IMG/VR virus record: IMGVR_UViG_3300044712_002693
Coordinates: 1 to 46,171 of that record
From: a virus
DNA length: 46,171 nucleotides
Direction: 5' to 3' (one strand)
Shown: positions 16,813-25,600 of the stretch, in pieces
Numbering within the stretch: position 1 is the stretch's first letter
Layout of the letters: each line of letters opens with the position of its first letter
Notes under the pieces: generated by a model
Told to the model about the DNA's origin: nothing
Seen by the model: the letters and a program-made list of their open reading frames with translations, nothing else
Databases searched by the model: none
Program-made: the position numbers and the translations under genes

Positions 16813-17001
16813 TTAGCTGGCGGCCGGATCTTCCGGCTGCGGGACGGGCTTCTTTACGAAGTGCGCCGACCATTCGGACTCGACCAACTCTTTGATCTTT
16901 TCCGCTTCGGTAATGATTTGCCCCTTCTCGTACTCGCCGAACGTCTCGACAACGACAAGTTCATAGGCCGGGGCGGCCTGTACAGATTTGGTAGTTGCCA
17001 T
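16813..17001 (-). CDS. Small acidic protein before the tail sheath gene
   Basis: A 62-residue acidic protein (KSVQAAPAYELVVVETFGEY, then EKGQIITEAEKIKELVESEW). Short proteins of this type are common between the neck and sheath genes of Mu-like phages. The AYELVVVE and QIITEAEKIKELVE pattern suggests a small beta fold. No biochemical role is known. It ends just before a terminator that precedes the sheath gene. Confidence 0.7.
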   Translation of the reverse strand: MATTKSVQAAPAYELVVVETFGEYEKGQIITEAEKIKELVESEWSAHFVKKPVPQPEDPAAS

Positions 17002-17010
17002 TTACGGGCC

Positions 17011-17868
17011 TCACATGTTGATTTGGACGGTGGAAACGACAGCAGTGGCGCCGTCTGGCTGGTTGCTGATGTTGAAAACTTCCTGCGTGACAAGGGTGTC
17101 GGTCGCGGACTGCGTTGTTGCATATTCGACGGTGTAAAAGAGGTCGCGCCGGTAAAGCTTGTCCTTCTGGTGGTCGTCGGTGATCGGGCTCGACTTGTAG
17201 ATCAGACGCCCGGTCGTTGAGTCCGAAAGGTTCAGGAAGTTGATGGCCGCCAAAGACACATCAATGGCCTCTGCTGCCGCTTTTCTACGGTCTGGCGTAT
17301 CTGCCCAGATGGTGATCTGAAAAACGCGCTCTTGGCGGCGCAATTCTCGAATCGATGTTCCGGTCACGCCAATTCGAACCGAAGCAATGCGGCCAGTTGC
17401 GGAAACTGTCACGACGGCGCCGGCAGAGGTTGTGCCGGGAACGTCGCCGGCAATCAATGCCGACAATGCGGTGGCGATGCTGGCCAGCGTGTCGGTGCCC
17501 TGCACGGCATAGACGTAGGGCTTGCCATTTACCAGAACTGCAATGTTGTGCGGGTTGTTGGCTGGCGGAATCGTGCCGGCAATCGTGATCGACTGGCCCG
17601 AGATCGAGGCGGTCAGCGTCGGCGTATTGACCGTTTTTGTCTGCCAGTCCTGCGGGTAGCGCGAAGTGTTGCGTTCTTCCTGCCTCGGGAATACCGAAAC
17701 GTGACAGATGCCAGCCTTCAAGTCAGCATCCAGCGATTGCGGGATGGGCCAGCCCTGATACGCCCGAACAGCGCCACCCGTTACTGAGGCCTGCCCGGTG
17801 CCGTTCGGATAGACCGCGGCGGCAGCCAGGCCGACCAGCGCGTTGGCAACGTCGGAAATGTCAGCCAT
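17011..17868 (-). CDS. Neck or tail completion protein
   Basis: A 285-residue protein between the connector genes and the sheath. N-terminal DVANALVGLAAAAVYPNGTG and C-terminal YRRDLFYTVEYATTQSATDT occur in phage neck or tail-terminator-like proteins of myoviruses. The middle (residues about 80-170) holds an Ala/Thr-rich beta domain. The start overlaps the upstream stop by one base (TAATG). The role as tail terminator is inferred from order. Confidence 0.65.
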   Translation of the reverse strand: MADISDVANALVGLAAAAVYPNGTGQASVTGGAVRAYQGWPIPQSLDADLKAGICHVSVFPRQEERNTSRYPQDWQTKTVNTPTLTASISGQSITIAGTIPPANNPHNIAVLVNGKPYVYAVQGTDTLASIATALSALIAGDVPGTTSAGAVVTVSATGRIASVRIGVTGTSIRELRRQERVFQITIWADTPDRRKAAAEAIDVSLAAINFLNLSDSTTGRLIYKSSPITDDHQKDKLYRRDLFYTVEYATTQSATDTLVTQEVFNISNQPDGATAVVSTVQINM

Positions 17869-18518
17869 TACGAATGCACCTCCGTCGCATTGATCCGCCA
17901 GCCGAGGTCGGTGGATTCCGCTGCCTCGATGGCGTAGCGCCGGCCGAGGTCATCGGTGGCAATGTCGCCGGCCATGATAGTGATCGGAACCGAAGGCGGC
18001 AGCAGGATTTGCCAGCCCGAGTTTTTGACGCCGGCCGGAAGCCCGAGGCCAGCCTGGGCTTTGCCACCGAGCAGGATTGAGGCTGGCCACAGGGCGCCGT
18101 CAGTGCCGAGCACGTCGTTTTCGTTGGACGGCTGATTGCCGCCGTAGCCAATCGCTCCGACGCCGTTCATGGCATTCTCGCGGGTGATCTTGAGCGACCG
18201 GTTGCAGTCGATAGCGATCACTGGCAACAGGAATTGCTTGCCAGCGATGAACTTGACGTCACCATTGCCGACCAGATAGTCGCCAGTTTGCACGTTGGCG
18301 TTGTTGATCAGTGCGAACCACGTCGGATCGCCGTACTCGTTCGGTTTCGTGAATTTGTAGGTCGACGACGAATCGAATGCCGCCTTGATGGTGGCGATCA
18401 GATTTCCCAACGGGGCACTGGCCGACAACGGACGGTATTGCTGGTACGGCATGCCGATGACGTTGGCCGCCTTGGCGTAGCCGGCATAGACACGGGCCTG
18501 GATTGTTGGGCCGTCCAT
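17868..18518 (-). CDS. Structural protein of the head-tail junction
   Basis: A 216-residue protein in the connector region. It begins MDGPTIQARVYAGYAKAANV and contains FVGR-free beta-rich stretches such as FLLPVIAIDCNRSLKITREN and WQILLPPSVPITIMAGDIAT. It likely belongs to the phage neck or minor structural group, but no specific family is certain. It is packed tightly between its neighbours. Confidence 0.65.
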   Translation of the reverse strand: MDGPTIQARVYAGYAKAANVIGMPYQQYRPLSASAPLGNLIATIKAAFDSSSTYKFTKPNEYGDPTWFALINNANVQTGDYLVGNGDVKFIAGKQFLLPVIAIDCNRSLKITRENAMNGVGAIGYGGNQPSNENDVLGTDGALWPASILLGGKAQAGLGLPAGVKNSGWQILLPPSVPITIMAGDIATDDLGRRYAIEAAESTDLGWRINATEVHS

Positions 18519-18521
18519 GTC

Positions 18522-18794
18522 TCAACCTTCCTCGTCGATTTCGACGTATTCCACTCTTGAGCGGACGTGGATGCGCATGTAATCGCGTTTCACCACTTCG
18601 AGAGCACCGACCATGACCATCCTATTTGCCGTTTCATCGAGCACAGGGAAAGCGTCAATGACGGTTCCATCGTCAAGTTCTGCAACAGCGGCGAATTGTT
18701 TAACGCGACCTTCGATCAATGCCTCAACGAGCGGCGCTATTTCCTCCGGGATTACCCCTTCGGCGACCATGCCGATAAGTTTTGAGAGGTCCAT
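18522..18794 (-). CDS. Small protein of the head-tail joining region
   Basis: A 90-residue acidic protein. The N-terminal helix (MDLSKLIGMVAEGVIPEEIA) is followed by a compact part with VIDAFPVLDETANRMVMVGA and a C-terminal strand (MRIHVRSRVEYVEIDEEG). I do not recognise a family. It is one of a row of connector genes with only a base or a few between them. Confidence 0.65.
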   Translation of the reverse strand: MDLSKLIGMVAEGVIPEEIAPLVEALIEGRVKQFAAVAELDDGTVIDAFPVLDETANRMVMVGALEVVKRDYMRIHVRSRVEYVEIDEEG

Positions 18795-18795
18795 G

Positions 18796-19185
18796 TCACA
18801 CCACGAAGCTCATGCCCTCGGCCGCAAGACCGGGGCCTGGCGGGACGCCAAGAAACTTGCACAACTCGCGCCGAGTGCCGTCAAACAGGGCCTTGCGGTC
18901 ACGATATTCGTGCTTGTTGTGCGTCCAGACGGCGGCTTGGTCGGTGTCGAGATTCGACCGCACGCCAGCAGCGCCGATGATGTCCGTCTCGAGTGTGGCA
19001 AGGTTAGCCAGGAACGTTGATCGAACCACGCCCTCTTCTTCGCTAGACAGGTTCGAAATGCGGAATTCAAGCGTTCCGTAATGCGTGTAGAAGCGGTGTC
19101 CGAATGCTTGTACGGGCTGACCGCCGAATGCTTGAAAGCCGCAGTAACGACGGATGCTCACTTTTTCGGCGCCAGAGAATGCCAT
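18796..19185 (-). CDS. Head-tail connector-like protein
   Basis: A 129-residue protein (MAFSGAEKVSIRRYCGFQAF, GTLEFRISNLSSEEEGVVRS, CKFLGVPPGPGLAAEGMSFV). Proteins beginning with a RRYCGFQAFG-type motif and lying after the capsid gene are found in many Mu-like or related phages. The ATG at 19185 sits 4 bases from the preceding stop, which is why it is preferred over a more upstream start. It likely belongs to the head completion set. Confidence 0.7.
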   Translation of the reverse strand: MAFSGAEKVSIRRYCGFQAFGGQPVQAFGHRFYTHYGTLEFRISNLSSEEEGVVRSTFLANLATLETDIIGAAGVRSNLDTDQAAVWTHNKHEYRDRKALFDGTRRELCKFLGVPPGPGLAAEGMSFVV

Positions 19186-19186
19186 G

Positions 19187-19501
19187 TCACAGTCCCGAAA
19201 TTTCGGCCAGTGGAGCGCCGCGATCAAGCAATGTCTTGATTTGGTCGGCGTCTTTCACGACCTGGCCATCGCTCCATGAATGCAGCGTGTTGTCTTCATC
19301 GTAGAACGCATACGGGCGCAGAAGGGTGACTTCATCCGGCAGCGCGTCGGGCTTGTCCGCATCAAGTGCGGCAGTTGCGTCGGCGATGAACTTTTCCTTT
19401 TCTTCATCCGGCAGCGCGTCGAACGCGGCTTGGTCAAGTGTGCTCAATTCAAGCGCCCTGGCAGCGATAGCCGCCTGTTTTGCTTTGCTGATTCTTGCCA
19501 T
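19187..19501 (-). CDS. Capsid-adjacent small protein
   Basis: A 104-residue acidic protein following the capsid gene. It is mostly helical in the first half (ARALELSTLDQAAFDALPDE, then EKEKFIADATAALDADKPDA) with a C-terminal region that may bind a partner (LRPYAFYDEDNTLHSWSDGQ). The ribosome binding site GGAGAG precedes the ATG. The family is not certain; its place suggests a head-tail joining role. Confidence 0.65.
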   Translation of the reverse strand: MARISKAKQAAIAARALELSTLDQAAFDALPDEEKEKFIADATAALDADKPDALPDEVTLLRPYAFYDEDNTLHSWSDGQVVKDADQIKTLLDRGAPLAEISGL

Positions 19502-19517
19502 GGGAATCTCTCCATGA

Positions 19518-19541
19518 ATGGGCGAGCCGAAGCCCGCCCAT
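19518..19541. repeat. Hairpin after the capsid gene
   Basis: ATGGGCG (19518-19524) pairs perfectly with CGCCCAT (19535-19541), with an inner GC-CGAA-GC extension. No T run follows, so it is more likely to stabilise the 3' end of the capsid mRNA than to end transcription. Confidence 0.5.
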
Positions 19542-19549
19542 GTAGTTGA

Positions 19550-20857
19550 TTAGGCCGACTCGATCACAACGCCGCGCTTGTAGTAGCTGTTCGTCGCGGT
19601 CGGGATGATCGTTGTGTTGGCGGTGATGTCGGTCGGAACCGCATAGCCGCCGATCCAGTACCAGGACTGCGCGATGATTTGTTGCAAGCGATCCAGCGGC
19701 TCGCGGGTAACCATGCAGATGTCGTCAACCATGACTTTCAGGCTGTCTGGGTTGTCGACGTCCTGATAGCCGGTGTCGGCGTAGTTGCCTTCGATGAGGG
19801 CGCCCTGGCCGCACACGATGGCGCGACGGACATTGACACCGGAAAGCGACTGTTGCGGAGCTTCGTTGGTCGGGATGAAGCGAGCACCAAGCAACTCGAT
19901 GATCTGGCCGTTGCGGTAGGTGTCTGAACCGTAAGCGCCGCGGTACAGATACTTGAAGTCGGCATCCTTGAACAGGCCGAGCAACTGGCGATCATCCAGA
20001 TAGACGTTGTACATGCCATTGATGGTCGGAACGTTGTTGCTGCGCAGGGTAGCGACAGCATCCAGCACGTTAGCCATGGTCAGGTAGTCGGTCGCGGTGA
20101 TTGCGGCCGTGGTGGCGCGGGCACCAGCACGGATCACATACGGAGCTACGGAGGCCACGACAGCATTGCCGGTGGTGCCATTGGCTACGGTGACGTTACC
20201 CGAGAAGGTCAGAGTGCCCGAGACGCCATTCGGAGCGGTCGAGACGTTGGTAACATCAGCAGTCGCACCGGTCAGAGTGTAGGAGCTTGCACCCACGGTC
20301 ACGGTCAGCGTTTTGGAAGACGAAACCGGGACCAGAACGCCGTTGGAGGTGACGTACTGGAAGCCGCGGATGTCATCCACGGCGATAGTTGCAGCCGGCG
20401 AGCCAAGCGTGGCTGTAACGCGCGTGTTGCCGCCAAGGTAGGCACCATACAGTGCGTTGCGAGCCAGGCGGTCGATGGATTGAGCCGACTGCACACCATT
20501 GACCTTGGCGTTTTCGAGGAATAGTCCCTTGATGCCGACGCGCGAGGTGACCATGTTCAGATCGATGGTGTCGTTATACATAGCAACACTGAGCGTGTAT
20601 TGCTCAACAGTCCATCCAGACGGGGTCATGCCGTTATCGAGATTGGTGTTGTTCGAAGGATCGGTCGGTGTATTGACGGGTGCCTTCATGCCGCGCCGGG
20701 TCTTGGTCAGCGTTTCGCCGATGGCCGCAGGGAACACTTCGCGGTCAGCGATGGCGCGGAAGCCAAGGCGCGACTGGATACCTTCCTGAAACTCGCGTTC
20801 CAGAAAGCCTTGTTGAATGATGGGCTGCAGCGCAGCCGGGAAGTTTTGAATGCCCAT
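19550..20857 (-). CDS. Major capsid protein
   Basis: A 435-residue shell protein placed right after the scaffold gene. The N-terminal arm (FPAALQPIIQQGFLEREFQE) and the segments YTLSVAMYNDTIDLNMVTSR and NVYLDDRQLLGLFKDADFKY, with the end YWIGGYAVPTDITANTTIIP, match HK97-fold capsids of tailed phages. An Ala/Thr/Val-rich part near residues 150-250 (TLTVTVGASSYTLTGATADV) looks like an inserted beta domain exposed on the shell. A ribosome binding site GGAG precedes the ATG. Confidence 0.85.
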   Translation of the reverse strand: MGIQNFPAALQPIIQQGFLEREFQEGIQSRLGFRAIADREVFPAAIGETLTKTRRGMKAPVNTPTDPSNNTNLDNGMTPSGWTVEQYTLSVAMYNDTIDLNMVTSRVGIKGLFLENAKVNGVQSAQSIDRLARNALYGAYLGGNTRVTATLGSPAATIAVDDIRGFQYVTSNGVLVPVSSSKTLTVTVGASSYTLTGATADVTNVSTAPNGVSGTLTFSGNVTVANGTTGNAVVASVAPYVIRAGARATTAAITATDYLTMANVLDAVATLRSNNVPTINGMYNVYLDDRQLLGLFKDADFKYLYRGAYGSDTYRNGQIIELLGARFIPTNEAPQQSLSGVNVRRAIVCGQGALIEGNYADTGYQDVDNPDSLKVMVDDICMVTREPLDRLQQIIAQSWYWIGGYAVPTDITANTTIIPTATNSYYKRGVVIESA

Positions 20858-20930
20858 TATTGGTACTCCAGAAGATGAAAGATTTGGTTTTCATCGCCTG
20901 GAGGTCTTCTCCCGGTGCGATACACCGCCG

Positions 20931-21503
20931 TTACTTCGTGATGGCCGCCCGTGCTGCCTTGTATTCTTCGGCGGTCAATTCCGTTGCCTTCTTTGTTTCG
21001 AGGGCAGGATTCGGCGGTTTTTGCTGCGTGTTGCTACTGTTGTTTTGCTGTCCGAACAGATAAGGCTTGGTTTCCTTCAGCCCTTTGAAGAGCGCATCGG
21101 CGCCTTCGATCTTGCCGTCGGCAGCGAGCTTGATGCTTGCCACGTCGAGCAACTTGAGTTGGTCGAGATCAACCAGCCCGGCTTTCACGGCTTCGCCTTT
21201 CAGTTCGGCCATTAGGACGCGCTTGTCTGCCTCGGCGCTTGCCTCGGTCAAGGCTTCTGCCTTGGCCTTGGTGACGGCCTCTTCGACGGCTTTCGCCACG
21301 GCCTCTGCCGTCGCTTTTTCGAAGCCGTCGATCTTGCCGTTAAGTTCTGCGTTTTTGAGACGGAGGCCTTTGTTTTCGGCCCGCAACTCGGCGACGTACT
21401 CACGCGAGAACGTTTCCGGCTTATTGCCGCTTGCGCTCCCTTTGTTTTCGCCGGTTTCTTCGTTCATGTAGCGCGACATCAGGCGCATCAGCAACGGGTT
21501 CAT
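20931..21503 (-). CDS. Scaffold-like head assembly protein
   Basis: A 190-residue, strongly helical, charged protein between portal and capsid genes. A coiled coil spans about residues 35-120 (VAELRAENKGLRLKNAELNG, then AKAVEEAVTKAKAEALTEAS). The low-complexity end QQNNSSNTQQKPPN and a final helix fit a scaffold that interacts with the capsid. A strong ribosome binding site AAGGAGG precedes the ATG. A 73-base gap to the capsid gene holds only a weak hairpin. Confidence 0.75.
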   Translation of the reverse strand: MNPLLMRLMSRYMNEETGENKGSASGNKPETFSREYVAELRAENKGLRLKNAELNGKIDGFEKATAEAVAKAVEEAVTKAKAEALTEASAEADKRVLMAELKGEAVKAGLVDLDQLKLLDVASIKLAADGKIEGADALFKGLKETKPYLFGQQNNSSNTQQKPPNPALETKKATELTAEEYKAARAAITK

Positions 21504-21787
21504 GCTGCCTCCTTGTTCGAATGGTCAATCTCGGCCTGTTTTTCCTTAGCCGCTGTACCTGCCGCACCATCACGGATTTGCTGGTAGTGCTGATCGAGGT
21601 TCGAATAAATGCCGACTGACAGCATTTCGTTGGCGATGGCGTGCCGCACACCGTTGGATGACATCGACGCGACACCATCGGCGTCGCGGGTGATAACGAT
21701 CACGGATGGCTGCTTCAAGGCGAACGCCAAAAACTGCGGCGCGTTGTCCATGTGAAGATCAATTGCGGGTTTCTTTTGGTCGGGCAT
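21500..21787 (-). CDS. Small protein between portal and scaffold
   Basis: A 95-residue protein (APQFLAFALKQPSVIVITRD, then MLSVGIYSNLDQHYQQIRDG, then KEKQAEIDHSNKEAA). It is packed with a 4-base overlap to the scaffold gene and has a clear AAGGAG ribosome binding site. I do not recognise the family. A role in capsid assembly is inferred from place only. Confidence 0.65.
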   Translation of the reverse strand: MPDQKKPAIDLHMDNAPQFLAFALKQPSVIVITRDADGVASMSSNGVRHAIANEMLSVGIYSNLDQHYQQIRDGAAGTAAKEKQAEIDHSNKEAA

Positions 21788-21805
21788 CTGCCGTCTCCTT
21801 AAATG

Positions 21806-21828
21806 AAAAACCCCGCATCTGCGGGGCT
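21806..21828 (-). terminator. Intrinsic terminator after the portal gene
   Basis: On the minus strand CCCCGC and GCGGGG pair around AGAT, followed by five T. Confidence 0.85.
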
Positions 21829-21853
21829 GGTTGAGGTGCAGCGTCTGCTGCGG

Positions 21854-23326
21854 TTAATCTTTTTCGCCGGGATCCTGCTTTGGCTCTTTCGGGATCGTTG
21901 CATTCGGTGGTGGCGGGTCGGCTTCGATCTGCTTTATCTCGTCTGCCGGGTCGGTGATGTCGTAGCTCGGGGCTATCGACTTGACCGCCGTTTCGCGGGA
22001 CAGCAAGCCAGCCAGGCGCAGGGTGTCAAGCGTGATCGCTTCGGTCTGCTTGTCGGCATAGGTCGGCTGATACCACGCTGGCCAGCGCAGGCCGATTTCG
22101 TCGTCGGACATCTTGTCCAGCTTTTTGCCGCGCTTTGTCGCCAGCTCGTACTTTGTCGATGCCTTGACTACCATGTTGAGCAGGTCGAGCAGGGCGCCCT
22201 CGCCATAACTGATGCGCAACTTGTCGGCCAGCCAGATCAGCGCCTGATTCATCAGTTCCATGGCGCGGCCGGATTGCGCGGCAGACAGCTTGTCAGCGTT
22301 CGCCCGGTTGCCACCGGCGCCTTCCAGCGCAATTTCGCGCAGGCCCTTGACCCAATCCATGACGGCGTGCGCTGAGTCCCCAGTAATCTCCAACAGCTTG
22401 GCGTCGCCATCGGCGCTGGTGACGAGAGCATTGCCGGCACCCTTGACGATGTTGCCGTTATCGCCGAAAGCGGGCTCCTTGATGTGCAGCGTCGGGTCCG
22501 ACTGGTACTTGAGGCCACGGCCACCTTGCGAGAGCAGGTAATCTGCCTCAATCTGGATGTCGATCGCCTCGTCGGGGAAGGTCGGCTTGCCGTCAATGTC
22601 GTCACCGCCTGGCAGGTTCTTTACCCAAGCCATCGGCACGAATCCAAGGAAGTGACGCGTGGTGTTCTTCGTATCGACGACCGGCGCTTTACCCTCCTTG
22701 TCATCGTCCTTCGATTGCGGCAGGTACCACGTTTCAGCAGAGGCATCCCAGACGCGCTGAAACCAGAATTCCTTTTTCGTGTCGTCATCGGCAATGGCGT
22801 AGCCCATCGTCTTGAGGATTTCGCCCTTGACCTTGTAGCGCTCTGTTACCGACTCCAGCGTGTCCGGTGCGTCGGCTTGCCACTTCGGGGTCAGGAAGGT
22901 GGTCGGCATCGCATTGAAGAACACGCGACCATTCAAAACGCGCATCAGGATTGCCACAGAACCAACCGAGCCGCGCGTCGCGGCATCGATCATTACCTCG
23001 TTCAGTCTCGATTCCTTGATTACGGTTGTCAGCGCATCCCGCGTTTGCTCGTCCTGGCACTCCACGGACGGAAAATGACCCTCGCTGAAAAGCAGGCTTA
23101 CTGAGTCGCTGACCACCGTGCCACAAATCCGAGTCCGCGCCGACGGCCTGCGCTTGGCTAGGGGAACGTACTCTTCGGCGCCGTTCTTCTCGTCTGAGAA
23201 TGGGTGCTCCAGTGTGTCGTACAGGGTGCCTTCGATGACACGCGCCAAGGCCGAAATACGGAAGGTGCGCGCCGGATAGTCCGCGTCCTTTGGGTACGTG
23301 GCTTGTAGAGTCTTGAAATCTGGCAT
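21854..23326 (-). CDS. Portal protein
   Basis: A 490-residue portal protein that forms the DNA channel at one capsid vertex. Its position before scaffold and capsid, its length and the segments LARVIEGTLYDTLEHPFSDE, RICGTVVSDSVSLLFSEGHF and LREIALEGAGGNRANADKLS, with LIWLADKLRISYGEGALLDL, support SPP1 gp6-like portal identity. It ends in a Pro-rich tail (PPPPNATIPKEPKQDPGEKD). No clear ribosome binding site is seen before the ATG. Confidence 0.8.
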   Translation of the reverse strand: MPDFKTLQATYPKDADYPARTFRISALARVIEGTLYDTLEHPFSDEKNGAEEYVPLAKRRPSARTRICGTVVSDSVSLLFSEGHFPSVECQDEQTRDALTTVIKESRLNEVMIDAATRGSVGSVAILMRVLNGRVFFNAMPTTFLTPKWQADAPDTLESVTERYKVKGEILKTMGYAIADDDTKKEFWFQRVWDASAETWYLPQSKDDDKEGKAPVVDTKNTTRHFLGFVPMAWVKNLPGGDDIDGKPTFPDEAIDIQIEADYLLSQGGRGLKYQSDPTLHIKEPAFGDNGNIVKGAGNALVTSADGDAKLLEITGDSAHAVMDWVKGLREIALEGAGGNRANADKLSAAQSGRAMELMNQALIWLADKLRISYGEGALLDLLNMVVKASTKYELATKRGKKLDKMSDDEIGLRWPAWYQPTYADKQTEAITLDTLRLAGLLSRETAVKSIAPSYDITDPADEIKQIEADPPPPNATIPKEPKQDPGEKD

Positions 23327-23338
23327 GAGGGGGTCCGA

Positions 23339-23641
23339 CTAAGATGGGGCAACGATTAGCAGGTCGCTCCAGAGCTGAAGAACTTGACCAAGACTGGTTG
23401 TCGCTGAGAACAGAACAAGTGCAATCGATCCTTGTTGCCCTGCAACGAGCATTGTAGAAACGACTCCGGCGGCAATGATTGGGCTACCACTCGCGGCCAA
23501 TGGAGAACCTGCAGAAGAAGATCCGGCAACTGTCGAAATGGTTACGGATGCAGAAATGATGGTTTCGCCAGGCGATAGCTGTGCAGTGAAGTCAGCGGCA
23601 AACAACTCAGTCGACCCCGAAGATTTGGATGAAAATCCCAT
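23339..23641 (-). CDS. Small Ser/Ala-rich structural protein
   Basis: A 100-residue protein rich in Ser, Ala and Val (FSSKSSGSTELFAADFTAQL, then SAGSPLAASGSPIIAAGVVS), with few charges. The start at 23641 has GAGG just upstream; its first codons run next to the stop of the LamG gene. The composition resembles head fibre or decoration proteins. No family is recognised. Confidence 0.6.
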   Translation of the reverse strand: MGFSSKSSGSTELFAADFTAQLSPGETIISASVTISTVAGSSSAGSPLAASGSPIIAAGVVSTMLVAGQQGSIALVLFSATTSLGQVLQLWSDLLIVAPS

Positions 23642-23642
23642 A

Positions 23643-25229
23643 TCAGCCTCGAATTGTTCTTGTTTGCGCAGCCCCAACGATCCGTCGAGTTGCCGCGATA
23701 CTTATCACTCTGGTACCGGGGGAGCTAACGATATTTCGCCCTCCTGCTGTGGCTACCAAAACCCGTCCAGAGTAGTTACCAGGCAAGACCGGGGCGGACG
23801 TTGATGACGATAGATACCCGCTCGATGCGGCCTGCGCTACGGCGTTACCAGCCAGCGGAACCTGAATAGCCATTCCGCCCGATGCGATAGCCTGAGCTAC
23901 GGCAGCGCCCGACAGGTTGATGATTACCGTCATGTTTCCGTTGGCGGCTGTGACCACGACGGCAGAACCGGCAAGCTGCTTGCCCGAACTCAAGTTGCCG
24001 GAGGCCGAGGCGACAACCTGCGCCGATCCAGATAATGGAATCGACATGGAGAGCGCGCCGGATGCCGATGCTTGCACTGATGCATTTCCGGCCAAAGCTC
24101 CGGAACCGCCGATGGCGAGGTTTCCAGATGCCGATGCCTGCGCCATGGCGTTGCCAGACAGCGTAAATTGAATTGACATCGCGCCGGTTGCTGCGGCTAG
24201 CGCCTGGGCACTTCCTGCCAGTGGATCTGAAACGCCCAAGGCGCCTGTGGCAATAGCCTGCGCAATAGCTGACCCTGAAAGCGAAACGCCCAGCAGAATA
24301 TTCCCAGATGCGCTGGCGACGGCGGCAGCAACGCCCGACAATGGCATAGCCGTTGAGATCGATCCGTTTGCCGTAACAACCCCAATTGCTGCTCCGGCCA
24401 TCGGCACGGCGACCGATAGCGCGCCGGTTGCGGAGGCGATGACCGCTGCATTTCCAGCCAGAGCAACAGATCCGCTCGACGCAAATGTAGAGAACGGGAT
24501 CGATGACGGAGAATCGAATATTTGCCAAGGGTTATTCTGAAGCGAAATGCATTCATCCTTGGACAACCATCTGGACCACGCTCGGGCATAGACAATTGAA
24601 CCCGCAAGCGCTGTTCCGCCGTTGACCGTGCCGAGTTGAACATAATCGGCCGGTCCAGTCGTCGCGATGCTGGTCGCAACGGCGTTGACCGCACTCAACG
24701 CAGCGGACTTATCGACGCCATTCACAAACAGTGATGCAGTTGAGCCGCCCTGCCAGCTTGCTGTAATCCGATACCAACCAGATGCCGTAAATAGGCCGGA
24801 GGCATCCCATCGTCTGCGATTAGCCGATGAATCCTGCGCCGCGACCCAGATCAAGCCACCAGAACCGTTTCCCTGGAGCAGAAAGCGGTTGTTGTAACCG
24901 TCCCACTGTCCGAAGAAATGACAGCCAGGGTTTGCAGCATTGAAGTAGACAAGGATGTCATACGTCGCCTGTGTTGCTCCGCCCATACCATTCAGCAAAC
25001 CGAACGAACATGACCGATTTGGCTGCGATCCGCTAAAGTTGAGTTGCTTGCCGAATTTTCCGACCCCGGCGGTAACCCCGGTACCCAATGCCTCGCCGGC
25101 AACACCGGTTAAAAGGTTGAACTGCCCGGCTGCCCCCGGCTCAAAAACAAATACCAGACCCTTCGCCAATGGATTGGCTGCATCAATCTTGAACGGTCCG
25201 CTTTGCGGCTGTGAATAGCGTTTTGCCAT
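23643..25229 (-). CDS. LamG-like protein with 11 fibre repeats
   Basis: A 528-residue protein in three parts. Residues about 20-235 form a LamG/concanavalin-like domain that often binds sugars (FNAANPGCHFFGQWDGYNNR, GWYRITASWQGGSTASLFVN, SIVYARAWSRWLSKDECISL). Residues about 257-478 hold eleven tandem copies of a roughly 20-residue unit L(A/S)G.A..(V/A).A.(A/S)G. The C-terminal 50 residues are different and end in RRIVGAAQTRTIRG. It lies between terminase and portal rather than near the tail, so it may be a head fibre. No variable repeat of the DGR is found. Confidence 0.75.
   Translation of the reverse strand: MAKRYSQPQSGPFKIDAANPLAKGLVFVFEPGAAGQFNLLTGVAGEALGTGVTAGVGKFGKQLNFSGSQPNRSCSFGLLNGMGGATQATYDILVYFNAANPGCHFFGQWDGYNNRFLLQGNGSGGLIWVAAQDSSANRRRWDASGLFTASGWYRITASWQGGSTASLFVNGVDKSAALSAVNAVATSIATTGPADYVQLGTVNGGTALAGSIVYARAWSRWLSKDECISLQNNPWQIFDSPSSIPFSTFASSGSVALAGNAAVIASATGALSVAVPMAGAAIGVVTANGSISTAMPLSGVAAAVASASGNILLGVSLSGSAIAQAIATGALGVSDPLAGSAQALAAATGAMSIQFTLSGNAMAQASASGNLAIGGSGALAGNASVQASASGALSMSIPLSGSAQVVASASGNLSSGKQLAGSAVVVTAANGNMTVIINLSGAAVAQAIASGGMAIQVPLAGNAVAQAASSGYLSSSTSAPVLPGNYSGRVLVATAGGRNIVSSPGTRVISIAATRRIVGAAQTRTIRG
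23795..24461 (-). repeat. Eleven tandem ~60-bp coding repeats
   Basis: Codons 257 to about 478 of the LamG-like gene encode eleven units of about 20 residues, each opening L-A/S-G or M-A-G and then A.....A.A.G.L. The units are diverged, so no exact DNA repeat is kept. The periodicity suggests a fibre or beta-helix built by duplication. Confidence 0.75.
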
Positions 25230-25238
25230 ATCGGGCGA

Positions 25239-25598
25239 TCAGATCGCAGTCAGTTCCTGTCCGGATGCTTCAACGGTGATTGCATTGGTCGCACCGTTTG
25301 TGATCGTGATATTCACGAACATCGCTCCGAGCGGGATTTCACACACAACATCGCTGACCGATGAATTGACGGTATTCCCAGTTGCGGTATAGAACAGGCG
25401 CTTTACCCCAGTTGCCTCGCCTACGAAAAACTTGACGACGGGCGCAGTGGTCGGCGCTGAAGCCCCGTTTGTCAGCCTGACGCAAGCCAGTCCGCCATAG
25501 GCAGCGCTCAGATTCCATTCGTTTGTTGCATCGACTGACACCCCGGCGGCAAGGGATTGCGAGGCAAGAAGCGATCTTGCATTCTTGGTTGCGGCCAT
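25239..25598 (-). CDS. Small structural protein of the terL-portal cassette
   Basis: A 119-residue protein with few charges and many strands (ASQSLAAGVSVDATNEWNLS, CVRLTNGASAPTTAPVVKFF, ITITNGATNAITVEASGQEL). It resembles small beta-sandwich accessory proteins of phage particles. It sits between the LamG-like gene and a 139-residue gene. No family is recognised with confidence. Confidence 0.6.
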   Translation of the reverse strand: MAATKNARSLLASQSLAAGVSVDATNEWNLSAAYGGLACVRLTNGASAPTTAPVVKFFVGEATGVKRLFYTATGNTVNSSVSDVVCEIPLGAMFVNITITNGATNAITVEASGQELTAI

Positions 25599-25600
25599 TT

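Noticed and set aside
16417-17220. Plus-strand 267-codon frame across sheath and neck genes
   Set aside because: It crosses the borders of three genes and a terminator on the other strand, and has no support.
23845-24528. Minus-strand 227-codon frame within the LamG-like gene
   Set aside because: It is in another frame of the repeat region. Its Arg/Cys/Tyr-rich sequence mirrors the repeats and does not look like a protein.
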